Source: Aldehydirespirator sp965116965 (GTDB taxonomy: Bacteria > Actinomycetota > Acidimicrobiia > Acidimicrobiales > Aldehydirespiratoraceae). Taken from it: a stretch of DNA of 64,000 nt. Location: positions 2,604,001 through 2,668,000 of the forward strand of contig OZ220743.1 in assembly GCA_965116965.1 (NCBI GenBank), given 5' to 3'. Position 1 is the stretch's first letter. Every line of letters starts with the position of its first letter. The notes under the pieces were generated by a model. That model ran no database searches. It saw only the letters and a list, made by a program, of their open reading frames with translations, and was not told the origin of the DNA. The position numbers and the translations under genes were made by a program. Shown piece after piece: positions 46,883 through 59,800 of the stretch.

Positions 46883-47748
46883 TTACGGCGGCGCTCGTGG
46901 CGGCGTGTCGGCGTCGCTGGCGGCGGGAGCCTGAGCCTGCTCGGCGGCGGGCGGCTGAGCCGTTTGCGGACTGGAGGCAGCGGTGCGTCTGACGGCACTG
47001 ACGAGGCGTCCACGTTTGGCTGCCGCGATGCGCGCCATGCGTTTGACAGCTTGGCGCTTCTTGCGGTTGTAGGCGACGACGCGAGCCACGGCGGCCATGG
47101 TGTTGGCGGTCAATCCGAGGGCCTCGCAGCGTTCACCGCCGCGTTTTTCCTTGACCGTGAGCCTCCCGACCACTGATTCGACAACGCTGCGCCGATGGTA
47201 GGAGGCGACCCCGACGGGGGTGCCCCATGGGTGCTCCTGGTAGTGGTCGAGGTCTTTGAGGCGGGCGGTCACTTTGCCGTCGCAGCAGCCTGAGTCTCCT
47301 ACCGGGACAAGGGGCACTGCGTAGGACGCGTCTTCGGCGCTAGGCATGGTGACGTGTCCCGCATGCGCCGGACATTTGAACTGCCGTGTGCCTTTTCGGG
47401 GGCTGCCGTTGGTGCGCCAGCGGTAGAGCTTGGCCCGCTCGGTGCACCACTGTTGGCGCGGTTGATCGTTGCCTTCGCGGTTGAGATGCGCCGGCGGGGT
47501 GAGCCATTTCTTTGGCGTCCATATTGGCAGGATCGTTCCGCAGTGCATCATCGCCGGCTGTCTGCGTTTGCCCAGCGTGATCGGCGTTGCCTTGTCCACC
47601 ATCCGCTGGGGGTAGTCCATCACGACGTTGATCTCCTTCTTGTGCAGCGGGCGCAGGAAGCTCTTGCGTTTGAGGGTGTAGCCGCGGTCCGCGACGACCT
47701 CGCGGATACTGGGCGCGACTTTGCGGGCCTTCATCACCGCGTCGTATC
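46883..47748 (-). pseudogene. C-terminal half of a DDE transposase
   Basis: About 288 codons. The frame reads YDAVMKARKVAPSIREVVAD, RGYTLKRKSFLRPLHKKEIN, then VVMDYPQRMV, a Cys-rich stretch (MHCGTILP, WCTERAKLYRW, FKCPAHAGHV, SGCCDG) and RRSVVESVVGRLTVKEKRGG. The ADRGY Asp and VVES Glu look like two members of a DDE triad with the first Asp missing; the tail is Ala/Pro-rich. Family uncertain. It follows directly, one frame over, on the recombinase-like fragment at 47750, so both are truncated and fused at a deletion. Confidence 0.65.
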
Positions 47749-48446
47749 CCACCGGGCCGGAATTTCTCCCCGACGGTGGCCTCAGCCGCTTCGCGGACCA
47801 TCTCGGTGTAGGCGGCCCGCACCGGGGCCACCCTCGAGTTGCGTCCCTCCACAGCCACCAGGAGCCGGCCGCTGTGGAGCTCAACGAGATCCCCGGGGCG
47901 GGCCGCAGCGAGCTCGGGCCCGTTGAGGCCCGCACCTAAGCTGCCGCCGACGGTCCACAACCGCGCGGCGCGAAGCGGACCCTGCCCCATCGCTGCATCC
48001 AGCGCGAACAGGCGCTCGTCATGGGGGCTGTAGGGCTCAGCGACCGCGGTCCGGCCAACGTCGGGCAGCACCGCCGGCCACCAGCCGCCGGGGTTCACCG
48101 CTCGTCCCACACGCTGCAACGCGGACCGCGCGCAATGCTGCCACTGGCGGGACCGATGCCGACACACATGCGTCACGAAATGGGCCACGTTGTGGGGATG
48201 CCACACCACGGCCACCTCAAGAGTCCCGAGCGTCCGATGAGCCCAGATCGCCAGCCTCGACGCAGCCCACAACAAACGGCTGGCCACGCTCGCAGTGGCC
48301 GGCGCCGCCGCCGTCACCCAGACGCGCACAACCGACTCGACTACCAGCCAGGCTGCGCGGTCCGCCGCGTCGAGGCCTGCCGGCCGCCACGACCCCAGCA
48401 CAGCCGTTACTTCCACGCCCAGCGGCGGGACGGCGTGGCGGCTCAC
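47749..48446 (-). pseudogene. Recombinase/integrase-like fragment
   Basis: About 233 codons from ATG 48446. WHPHNVAHFVTHVCRHRSRQ, ALQRVGRAVNPGGWW, APYS-type AEPYSPHDERLFALD and LGAGLNGPELAAARPGDLVE resemble the core-binding and first catalytic part of tyrosine-recombinase-like proteins found in actinobacterial mobile regions. The conserved C-terminal Arg/His/Tyr part is gone: the frame shifts at KFRPGG into the transposase remnant. Divergent from an HTH gene. Confidence 0.5.
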
Positions 48447-48624
48447 CGCGAACGCTCCGCATCGCGGCGGCGACGCCGCGGCCGCTGCGACACGTTCCCG
48501 GCGCCGCCAGCCACAAGCACTGCGTCCGCCGCAGGCCAGAAGCCTCCGCCCAGCCCGACGCCACAGGCGCCGGCAGACCCGACGGCAGGACTACCGTCTC
48601 AGAGAGCGGCTAGCGTCGCCGCCG

Positions 48625-48966
48625 GTGCCACCAAAGCGCAAGACCACACGCCATCCCCAACCCCGGCCTGCGCTCCTGCGACCCCGCGACTACGTCGTCA
48701 AGGGCACGAACTGGCCCCAGGGGCCGCTCGTGGCCGACGCCCCCAAAGAAGCAGACCTCGCGCGAGGCATCGCAATCAGATTCCTCTGCTACCGCGACAA
48801 GCGCAACACCACCATCAACGAAATCGCCCGCAGCATCGGGGTCGGCCGCCAGACCCTCTACAACATCCGAGACGGAGAAACCTGGCCCAACCTCGTCACC
48901 GTCGCTCGACTAGAGATCCACTTCAACCGCCGATTGTGGGGCAACGAACACAAACCCAGAAACTGA
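48625..48966 (+). CDS. Small HTH protein
   Basis: 113 residues from GTG 48625 (the open frame extends to 48295, but that part is basic, without homology, and overlaps the divergent fragment). Basic N-terminal arm PPKRKTTRHPQPRP, then helices LARGIAIRFLCYRD and TINEIARSIGVGRQTLYNIR (helix-turn-helix, about residues 65-90) and WPNLVTVARLEIHF, an XRE-like unit. Probably the regulator of the vanished recombinase element. No clear ribosome site. Confidence 0.55.
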   Translation: MPPKRKTTRHPQPRPALLRPRDYVVKGTNWPQGPLVADAPKEADLARGIAIRFLCYRDKRNTTINEIARSIGVGRQTLYNIRDGETWPNLVTVARLEIHFNRRLWGNEHKPRN

Positions 48967-49147
48967 AGGCGCAGGCCCCACGCAATGACGATCTCCCAGA
49001 TCGAAACCGCTCCCCAACTTCGGGCCGTGGACCCACGACCGTCTGCCCCGTTGAGGACCGGCCACACACAGACGGCTTCGACGGCTCGGTTTTCAGCGCC
49101 GCAGGAGGGGAGCGGCCGGTCCTACCGGCTCTAGCCGCTGCCGCCTG

Positions 49148-49456
49148 TCAGTCCGGGCGCAGACCCATGGTGCACACAATCGCCGGGGGTGCCTGCCCGG
49201 GATCAGCAGGAGGAGGCTGACACAGACGCTCGTCTTTGTGGAGGCCGACAACCAAGGCCGCGAGCTCTTCGTCGCTTTGGGTCTTGACCGTCCGTGCGAG
49301 GGTCTGGGTGGCGGACTCGTAGAGGTGGCGGGTGTTGATGCTGTCGAGCGCGGCGTCTAGTTCCTCGCGGGTGAAGAACAGATTGTCCGGCAGTGACCCG
49401 ACCTGGGGATGCAGCCGGTCCCAGACCTTCTTGCGGAAGCCCTGGAGCGCCGTCAC
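49148..49456 (-). CDS. Hypothetical protein, possibly a C-terminal fragment
   Basis: 102 residues. Starts MTALQGFRKKVWDRLHPQVG, then SLPDNLFFTREELDAALDSI and helical YESATQTLARTVKTQSDEEL. No motif I recognise; predicted all-alpha, mildly acidic. The helix pattern resembles the tail of a larger DNA-processing protein, but that is a guess. Region 48967-49147 holds no gene I can support, and 49457-49796 holds only mixed-frame sequence. Confidence 0.4.
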   Translation of the reverse strand: MTALQGFRKKVWDRLHPQVGSLPDNLFFTREELDAALDSINTRHLYESATQTLARTVKTQSDEELAALVVGLHKDERLCQPPPADPGQAPPAIVCTMGLRPD

Positions 49457-49796
49457 CGACCGCCCGAGAGGGAAGCGCAGCGGCCCAGCGATCGCGGCAG
49501 CGGTCAGGTCAATGGCAGGCCGTACTCGACGAGACCGTGACGGGCTTCATCGGAGAGGTGCTAGACCATCTTGAGATACACCAGAAACGGATTGAGTTGC
49601 TGCTCCGCAGCCTAGGACTCCCGTCTCGACGTTCTTGGGGTCGTTGCCGGGTGCGTACTGCCCGGGTTGGACGGTTCCCCGCAGATGATCGGTGATGTAG
49701 CGCTGGTGTGGCGGTCTTGACACCTTGCGGCACCACAAGTACGGTCCCAGCGACCATCCATCACAGACGTTGGGCGGTTCGAGCGAGGTCGAAACT

Positions 49797-49964
49797 GTGT
49801 TGAGATCCGCAGGCAGGATCGTTCTCTTTGCAGCAGTGGCGCTGGCAGTGACGGCCACAAACCTGGCTCCCGTCGCCGCCGACGACAGCCTGCTCGCAGA
49901 GGACGACAAACTGAAGTCCCTCCCGCCCTTCGTGGGCAGTCATAACGGAGGTCGCTGCAACTGA
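49797..49964 (+). CDS. Small secreted protein
   Basis: 55 residues from GTG 49797. Positive LRSAGR, hydrophobic IVLFAAVALAVTATNLAPVA, then AxA-type cleavage before DDSLLAEDDKLKSLPPF and an end SHNGGRCN. Mature peptide about 28 residues, acidic with one Cys. A GGAGGT inside its last codons serves the next gene, which overlaps its stop. Secreted-peptide plus membrane-protein pairing suggests a bacteriocin/immunity-like or signalling unit (speculative). Confidence 0.5.
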   Translation: MLRSAGRIVLFAAVALAVTATNLAPVAADDSLLAEDDKLKSLPPFVGSHNGGRCN

Positions 49965-50560
49965 GCGGAGACTCGACAACGCGTCGGCGAGCCGTCGCCG
50001 GGTTATTGATCGCCAACATCCTTGCGTACGGAACGATCGGGTCTGTCATCTCCGCTGTGGGTGCCGACTTCGTCTACGGAACTGTCCTCGCCGTGGCCTT
50101 CAGCGTGCTCTCCGCAGCCATCGTGTTTCGCGGATGGCCGACGGCGGGTCGGTGGAAGGAGGTCCGCGTGCCGAAAGGCGCCGACCGCATCGATCCGCCA
50201 GAGCAGAGGCCGCCGCACCAGCCAGAAGACTCGACGACGCGTCGGCGAACGCTCGCCATATGCACCGCTGCCAGCGTCCCGGCGGCCGCAACGGCGGCCG
50301 TCGTCGCAACTGTGACCGCCTCACCCGTGGCCGGAGCCGCGGTCTTCGCAGTTCTCAGCATGCTGACAGCGACCATCGTGTTCCGCCGATGGCCCGTGGC
50401 CGGATTCCCGTGGCATCCATGGAGAACCCTCGCCGCGCGCAACGCGGATGACGACATCGATCCTGCGTTTCCCGGCCTGTGGCGTGTGATCAACATCGGT
50501 TGGGTTGTCGGCACCGGCATAGTCGTGTTCATCGCCATACGCGACATCGCCGGTTCATGA
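49961..50560 (+). CDS. Membrane protein of two homologous halves, likely CUG start
   Basis: 199 residues if begun at CTG 49961, which lies 8 bp after GGAGGT and overlaps the stop of the secreted-protein gene (CTGA). The conventional alternative is TTG 50006. The longer version reads SGDSTTRRRAVAGLL at the start, and the second half repeats it as PEDSTTRRRTLAICT, each followed by two membrane helices and a IVFRGWPTAG/IVFRRWPVAG turn. So the protein is an internal duplication, and the match supports the CTG start. A fifth helix (WVVGTGIVVFIAI) ends it. Function unknown. Confidence 0.6.
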   Translation: MSGDSTTRRRAVAGLLIANILAYGTIGSVISAVGADFVYGTVLAVAFSVLSAAIVFRGWPTAGRWKEVRVPKGADRIDPPEQRPPHQPEDSTTRRRTLAICTAASVPAAATAAVVATVTASPVAGAAVFAVLSMLTATIVFRRWPVAGFPWHPWRTLAARNADDDIDPAFPGLWRVINIGWVVGTGIVVFIAIRDIAGS

Positions 50561-50652
50561 CCGCCGCACGCGCCACAGCCTGTAATTGGTGAGACCCTTC
50601 GCAGCAATGTCCGCGGTCGGCGACCAGCTGCGGCGGGCGCGGGCACTGCTGC

Positions 50653-50985
50653 ATGCCCGCAGGGGCTGCGCGCCGCCGCTGTGGGGACCGGTGTGTGGGT
50701 GGCTGCGACGGCAGCCACCGCGGCCGCCATAGGAACAGGTGCCCTGGGTTCGGGGGACTGGTCTGCGTTCATCCCGGCGAGACGCTGTCGGCACTCTATG
50801 AGACCGTTGGCCGCCAGCGGGCAACTACATGGCCGCCACTGGGCAGGATCTCGTGGCCGCCGACAGTGAGTCTTCTCACCGAGGATCACGCCGATGGCCC
50901 CCTAGTGGTGGACCCTCCCAGCTACCTCAAACCCCACCACCTGGCGGGACGCTGCCTCATCTCGATGGGGTACAGCCTTCGATAG
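50653..50985 (+). pseudogene. Possible LysM-type remnant
   Basis: In one frame a hydrophobic VWVAATAATAAAIGTGAL segment, in the next VHPGETLSALYETVG, which resembles a LysM repeat start (V.PGDTLS.LA...G), then PLVVDPPSYLKPHHLAG. The pieces are in different frames, so the gene, if it was one, is broken. Weak. Confidence 0.3.
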
Positions 50986-51110
50986 AGCATGAGACACGCC
51001 ACTGACTGGGGCAAATGCTAGGTGGCTCACATCCCGCGACGCACTTGACCTAGGAGACTGTTGAGTAATCCGGGTTGGGGTGCTCGCGATCGTTGTGGCG
51101 GGGTGGGAGA

Positions 51111-53084
<1,974 letters not shown>

Positions 53085-53480
53085 CCCCGAACAGCCGCCC
53101 CCGGCCAGCCCGACCCCAACAGCCGCCCCGGCCGACCCGACCCCAACACCACACCAACCCCGCCACACACCCCCAAACGACAGCCAGCAACCCAGTTGCT
53201 CAACAGTCTCCTAGGGAAACGCGAACCGCGCGCCCCGGTTGTTGGGGAGCCAGGCCGCTAACGTTGGGGAAGCCCCGTCTAGGCGGACCTCATACGCCGA
53301 GGTCAGGGCATTTCGCGAACTGTCCACCATCGGGTCGATCCGAACCTCAAGGGTTCATTGATCCGAACCAAGGCAGTATGCGGCCTTCTTGGGGCACGGT
53401 GGCAGCCATTGACCCGGTTTGGCGGACCGCGGATGCCGTTGGATACTTCGCTGGGCCGTGCTGGGGTGCGGGTGGGCGCG

Positions 53481-53513
53481 GCGAAGCTGACGGCGCGGGA
53501 CCGTCAGCTTCGC
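53481..53513. terminator. Perfect 13-bp hairpin
   Basis: GCGAAGCTGACGG, 7-base loop CGCGGGA, CCGTCAGCTTCGC. Located 20 bp beyond the stop of the acidic minus-strand remnant; resembles the hairpin at 46835. The adjoining 53211-53480 shows no gene. Confidence 0.6.
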
Positions 53514-53532
53514 TGTCAGGGTCGGCCACTTG

Positions 53533-53820
53533 CTATGGGGGTGGCCTTGGGCGCTTGTGGCCGGTGGCGACTGATCCGCCACTGTCATCGGGTCTGCGGG
53601 GCGCTGCCTGGGGCGGTTCGGGAGAATCTGAGATGGGCTCTTCTGCGGTGGGCTCGGCTTCATCGGGCTGAGCGTCATCGGTGGCTTCGGTCTCGTCGGT
53701 CTGCTCGGCCTCGATCATCGCGGTCGCGTCGGCGGGCTCAGCCTCGACTGCTTCGGCCTCGTTGACGGGCTCGACCCGCTCGGCCTCGGGCTGGGCGTCA
53801 TCGGCGGAGCAGCCGCTGCA
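53533..53820 (-). pseudogene. Acidic C-terminal tail remnant
   Basis: Open minus-strand frame, 96 codons: AERVEPVNEAEAVEAEPADA, EQTDETEATDDAQPDEAEPT, then basic HKRPRPPP. Starts nowhere recognisable. Its Pro-rich end and following hairpin parallel the transposase remnant at 46883, so it may be the tail of another copy of that element. Confidence 0.35.
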
Positions 53821-53889
53821 TCTCCTCTACACGCATTGCGTTACCCTGTCAAAATAATGTGAAGAAACCGTGTTGAAACTGAAGAGATT

Positions 53890-56800
53890 GTGCAGAACGG
53901 AACGCAGCAAGAGCCAGGGAACCGGATAGGGCTTCGGGCCGCGAGCGCTGATCGTCGCGGCCGCGCGGGCCGCTGCCGCGGCCGGGGTGCGCTGGTCGCG
54001 TTGGCAGCGACCGCCACGTCGGCGGCTGCGTCGGTCGCACCGGCAGCCGCGGCCGGCGGTGGGGCCGGCATCGAACACGACCCGGCCAGCGCCGCACTGC
54101 CGCCGGCGTTACAGGTCTCAGCGGAGCAGCAGCACCTCCCTGGTGCGGGGCCCTCCGAAACGGTCACGGCGCCACAGGACCCGGCCGGCGACAGCCCGCA
54201 CACCCGACAGGCCGCCCATGGACAGCTGCCCGCCACCGGCATCACCGTCGCGGCCAGCACGGCGGCGGGCTGGTGGGACGGCACCGGCACCCTCGCGGAC
54301 ACTGCGCCGACGGTCGCCGAACAGGGACACTGCGCCGCGCTGGGCGACACCTCGCTGGCGCTGCTGGGCTCGGGCTCGCTGTCCAAGGCCTGCAAAGGCA
54401 CCGACGGTTCGCTCACCGGCTCGCCCGTCGGTGTGGGCTGGACCGCCGGCTTCGACACCGACGGCCCCCTCATGGAGGTGCTGCTGGTAGGCGCCTCGAC
54501 GTTGAGCCTCCAGACATATCAGGCGTTGGGCGAACTCGATGTGGTGTTCGACGGCGGCGCGTTCGCGGCGGACTTCGCCAACTGCGACCACCGGGCCGCA
54601 TCAGGCTGGTCATCATGCCGCACCGTCGCCGCGGGCGCCACGCCGCCGCCGGGCGGCTTCGTCGGCGTCGGCACCGTCGGCATCGAACCCCCGACCGGGG
54701 GCACACGCTCATCAGATGACGAGCCCGCCACACCGGCTGTGCAGCGGGCCGCGCTCGTAGCGCTCTACAACTCGACCGGCGGCGCGAACTGGCGCCGCAA
54801 CGCCAACTGGAACACGACCGCGCCGGTAGCGGACTGGTACGGCGTGACCACCGACGACGACGGATCAGTCGCTCGCCTCTACCTCTCCTACAACGGCTTG
54901 TCGGGTTCGATCCCAACCGAAATCGGCAACCTCACCAACCTCACATGGCTCACCCTGTCCAACAACAGCTTGTCGGGGGTGATCCCAACCGAGATCGGCG
55001 GCCTCACCAACCTCACCCGCCTCTACCTGTACAGCAACAGCTTGTCGGGGTCGATCCCAACCGAAATCGGCAGCCTCACCAACCTCACCCGCCTCTACCT
55101 GGACGGCAACAGTTTGTCGGGGGCGATCCCAACTGAGATCGGCAGCCTCGCCAACCTCACCAGGCTCTACCTGGGCGGCAACAGTTTGTCGGGGGCGATC
55201 CCAACTGAGATCGGTGACCTCACCAACCTCACCGATCTCGGCCTGAGCCGCAACGATCTGTCGGGGCCGATCCCGACCCAGATCGGCGACCTCACCAGCC
55301 TCACCGGGCTCGGCCTGCAAGGCAACGGCTTGTCGGGGCCGATCCCAACCCAGATCGGCAACCTCACCGACCTCACACACCTCGACTTGGGCGCCAACAG
55401 TTTGTCGGGGCCGATCCCAACCCAGATCGGCAACCTCACCGACCTCACACACCTCGACTTGGGCGCCAACAGTTTGTCGGGGCCGATCCCAACCCAGATC
55501 GGCAACCTCACCGACCTCACATATCTCAACCTGGGCGGCAACGGCTTGTCGGGGCCGATCCCAACCCAGATCGGCAACCTCACCGACCTCACATATCTCA
55601 ACCTGGGCGGCAACAGTTTGTCGGGGCCGATCCCAACCCAGATCGGCAACCTCACCAACCTCATCGCGCTCTACCTCTCCTACAACGGTCTGTCGGGGGC
55701 GATCCCAACCGAGATCGGCGACCTCGCCAACCTCGCCGTGCTCAACTTGGGCGGCAACAGCTTGTCGGGGTCGATCCCAACCGAGATCGGCGACCTCGCC
55801 AACCTCACCAGGCTCTACCTGGGCGGCAACAGCTTGTCGGGGTCGATCCCAACCCAGATCGGCGACCTCACCGAGCTCAAGACCCTCGTTCTGGGCGACA
55901 ACAGCTTGTCGGGGCCGATCCCAACCCAGATCGGCAGCCTCACCAACCTCGGCGGCCTCAACCTGGGCGCCAACAGTTTGTCGGGGTCGATCCCAACCGA
56001 GATCGGCAGCCTCATCAACCTCACCGGGCTCAACCTGCGCGGCAACAGTTTGTCGGGGGCGATCCCAGATGAGATCGGCAGCCTCACCAACCTCGTGACC
56101 CTCGATCTGTCCCGCAACAGCCTGTCGGGCGTCATCCCCACAGAATTCGGCGGCCTCGCCAACCTCAAACGGCTCCAGTTGCACGACAACAGCTTGTCGG
56201 GGTCGATCCCATCCCAGATCGGCAGCCTCACCAACCTCATCGAGTTCAACCTGAGCCGCAACAGTCTCTCGGGTTCGATCCCCGCTGAGATCGGAGACCT
56301 CACCAACCTCACACGCCTCGACCTGCGCGACAACAGCCTGTCGGGTTCGATCCCCGCTGAGATCGGAGACCTCACCAACCTCACATATCTCGACCTGCGC
56401 GACAACAGCTTGTCGGGGTCGATCCCCGCTGAGATCGGCAGCCTCACCAGCCTCATCGGGCTCTACCTGCGCGACAACAGCCTGTCGGGCGTCATCCCCA
56501 CAGAATTCGGTGACATCACCAATCTCATCCACCTCGACCTGAGCGACAACAGCCTGTGGGGGGCGATCCCGGCTGAGATCGGCAGCCTCGCCAACCTCAC
56601 ATGGCTCTACCTGTCCAACAATGATCTGTCGGGTTGTGTGCCTGCAGCGTTGTCGTCGGTGCATGCCATCGCCTTCGACGCGGGCCTGCCGTATTGCGCG
56701 CCGGCGAGGTTGTCGGTGACTGCGGCGCGTGCGGGCGAGAGCGACGGCGCGGTGGTGTTCACGGTGACGGTCACGCCGCCTGTGACCGGCTCGGACCCGC

Positions 56801-59800
56801 CCGCGGCCGCGCCTGAGATCTCAGTGAGCTACACGACCACAGCCGGCACCGCGGCTGCGGGCGTCGACTACACCACGACGTCGGGCACGCTCACGATCGC
56901 TGCGGGCGCCCGCTACGGGACCGTGTCGGTGCCGGTAGTCGATGACGCCGTCACTGAGCGAACCGAGACGTTCACGCTGTCGCTGAGCCGCCCGGTGGGC
57001 GCCGAACTGGCCAACAGCAACGCCCGAGGGTGGATACACGACACCCCCCAGCGCCGCTTCCCCAGCACCGCCTGCGCCGGCGCGGTGGTCAGAGGCGACA
57101 TCGCCGGCGTGTTCGACATCGAACAGACCAGATACAGCGACTGGCATCACGTCTTCGTCGACGTGCACCTCACCTGCGGCACAGACCTCACATCCGCGGT
57201 GGGCTACCCCACAGCGGTCAAAGTCATCGCCGGCCCCACCGACAGCATCACCGCCAGCCGCTACTGCCTGGTCGAAACCGGCACGACACAGACGACGGCG
57301 GCAGTGTCGACCGCGGCGGGTTGCCGCACCTCTGAGTCGCCCACGCCCTCCAAGTTCACCCGCGACGGCCGCTCCACCCACATCGTGCAGATACCCGACA
57401 CCGGCATCGGTGCGCACCACCAGCTGCTGGCCTGGGTCGACCTCGACGCCGACGGCGTGTTCGACGCCGGCGAGCCCTACGACATCTTCCCCACCAACTT
57501 CACAAGCCGCGAGGTCGGCGACTCGGGCCTGTACGACTACCGGTACCCCGAAGACTTCGAGGTGCAACTGCTTCGGGGCAGCACCACTGTGGGCCGCGCC
57601 GGGCAACAGAGCGTGCTGCGTCTGCGGTTGGTCGCGCCCACGGGCCGGGTGATCGGCCACGACGCCGGCCAGCCGCAGCACGCGCGGGCCCCCGTCATGG
57701 ATGCGCCTGTCGGCGCACGCGTCTTCACCGGCCCCAGCAGCACCCAGACGATGGTGTGCTTCAACACCGACACCGCGGCTGCCGATCCGGCCTCGGGCTC
57801 GTGCGTGACCGACGACAACGGCGAGTTCGTGGTGCGCTACACCGTGGAGGCGGTGCCGTTCTTCGCGATGCAACAAGACGAGTTGGTGGTGTTCCATGAC
57901 CGCGACCGCGACGGCCACCACGACATCACCCAGCCCAACGATCCCGCACCAGAGGCCAGCAGACGGATACCGCTGCCGATCGCGAAGGCCGTCAACTACA
58001 TCGCGCTGGGCGACTCCTACTCCTCAGGCGAAGCCGGCGCCAACCCCCCTGCGGGCCGCTACATCACCCACCGCGTCGGAGACCGGCGCGACGGCGGGCT
58101 GGAATGCCACCGCTGGGATCACGCCTATCCGGTGGTGTTCCAACAAGACACTCTCGGCAACGACGCCTTGGACATAGACGTGACCTTCGCCACCGTCGCC
58201 TGCACCGGCGCCATCAGCCACAACATCTACCATCCCGGCGACCGCCACGGCACCAGCACCGCCGACGTGTACGCCCACACCAACCGGCCATCAGACAAGG
58301 CGCCCGCGACGGTACCCACCCTCAACGAGACCACCAACATGATCGAGCTCGTCCCAGAACCGGGCTGGGAGCCCCGCCAGGCCGCGCAGCTCGCCACCCG
58401 GCAGAACCTGCTGGAACTGCAGAACGAGAACGTCGACATGATCACATTGACGATCGGCGGCAACGACGCCGGCTTCAGCCAAGTCCTCGACAGCTGTGTC
58501 AACATCGATAGTGAGCTGAAGGAGGGTGACTTGGCCACCACGTGCACTGCTGAGGACCTGGCGTTGGGGTTCCAGCATGTCCAGACCCGTATCACCTATG
58601 TGCTAGAGTACATCAAGCGCACCGCGCCGCAGGCGGCGATCTTCGTGCTGGGATACCCCTATGTGACCCCCCTGCTGGGCACCTGCGCCGACACCCCCCG
58701 CGACACGATAGACACATATCTGGAACTCGGGCCGAGGCGAAGCGCCGAGCAGGGCATAAGCCTGTCCCCGCAATGCGCGGCCGCCGTCATCGAGTTCGCG
58801 GAGTTGATCAATGCCTGTGAGAGCCTCTCAGCCCGCGACATCTACAACGCGACGGCCTGGTATGCGGGGATTGCGGGATTCGTGTGGTCGAAGCGGGTGG
58901 TCGTGGATGCGGGTGAGGCTGTGTTCTTGCGGGCGATGGCCGATGACTTGAACAACGCCGTCCTCGAAGCCGCAAAAGCGGCCGAGGTGCACTATGTCGA
59001 TGTCGTGGGAGGGGTCAACCTCACCGACAGCGCGTTGAGCTTCGTGGGGCACTCGCCGTGCAGTGCCCATGACGGGTGGCTCAACGGCTTCGAGGTGGAT
59101 AGGGCCAACGATCCGGCGGTGTCTGACAGCACGTTCCATCCCAACGCCGCCGGTCAGCGCGCCTACGCGGAGATTTTGGACCAGTACATCCTGGATGCGA
59201 TCGCGGACGGCGCTGACCTCAACGACGCCGGCCTGCCAGTGAACGCGCCGCCGCGGCGGCAACCGTTCACCGGCCGCGGCGGCTCCACCACCAGTTCCAC
59301 CGGTACACGGTCCACACCGCAGGCTGGGACCGGCTCAGGCTCTGGCACCGTTGCTAAGGCCGCCCCGGGTTCCGGCGGGGCCCGCCAGGCCCCAGACAGC
59401 GACGACGGGGACGGGCCGACGCCGGCGCGGTCGGCGGGATTCCTGATCCGCCAGGACAGCGCGGACACAGCGGGGTGCGGCGCGGTGTTCGTGTCGCCCG
59501 GCGAGCAGGTGACGCTGACCTCTTCGGGTTTCGCGCCTTCAGCGGAGGTCAACTTCGCCGCGGGGGCCGTGTCGCTGGGTGACACCGAGTTGTCTGCCCC
59601 GACCATCGCAGATGTCACCGCCGACTCCAACGGCACAGCACGCCTTGACTGGACGGTGCCCGCAGCGCCCTCCGCGCAGGCCGACGCCGCGCCGCGGGCC
59701 TACGCCATGAGCGCGACCGGGGCCGCGGCCGGTGGCGGGACCTTCACCGCGTACATGATCGAGCCGTTGGTCGCCTACCCCGACGCGGCGCCGTGCGCCG

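Noticed and set aside
49393..49695. 100-codon plus-strand frame with EVLDHLEIHQKRIELLLRSL
   Set aside because: Starts inside the antisense of another gene, and only one helix-like stretch looks protein-like; no family match.
54877..56650. Regular 72-bp repeats as a possible CRISPR array
   Set aside because: No unique spacers; the units are in-frame and code for LRRs. No cas genes.
54865..56664. 599-codon minus-strand repetitive frame (RQAVVAQVE repeats)
   Set aside because: Exact shadow of the LRR units; the sense strand has the recognised LRR consensus.
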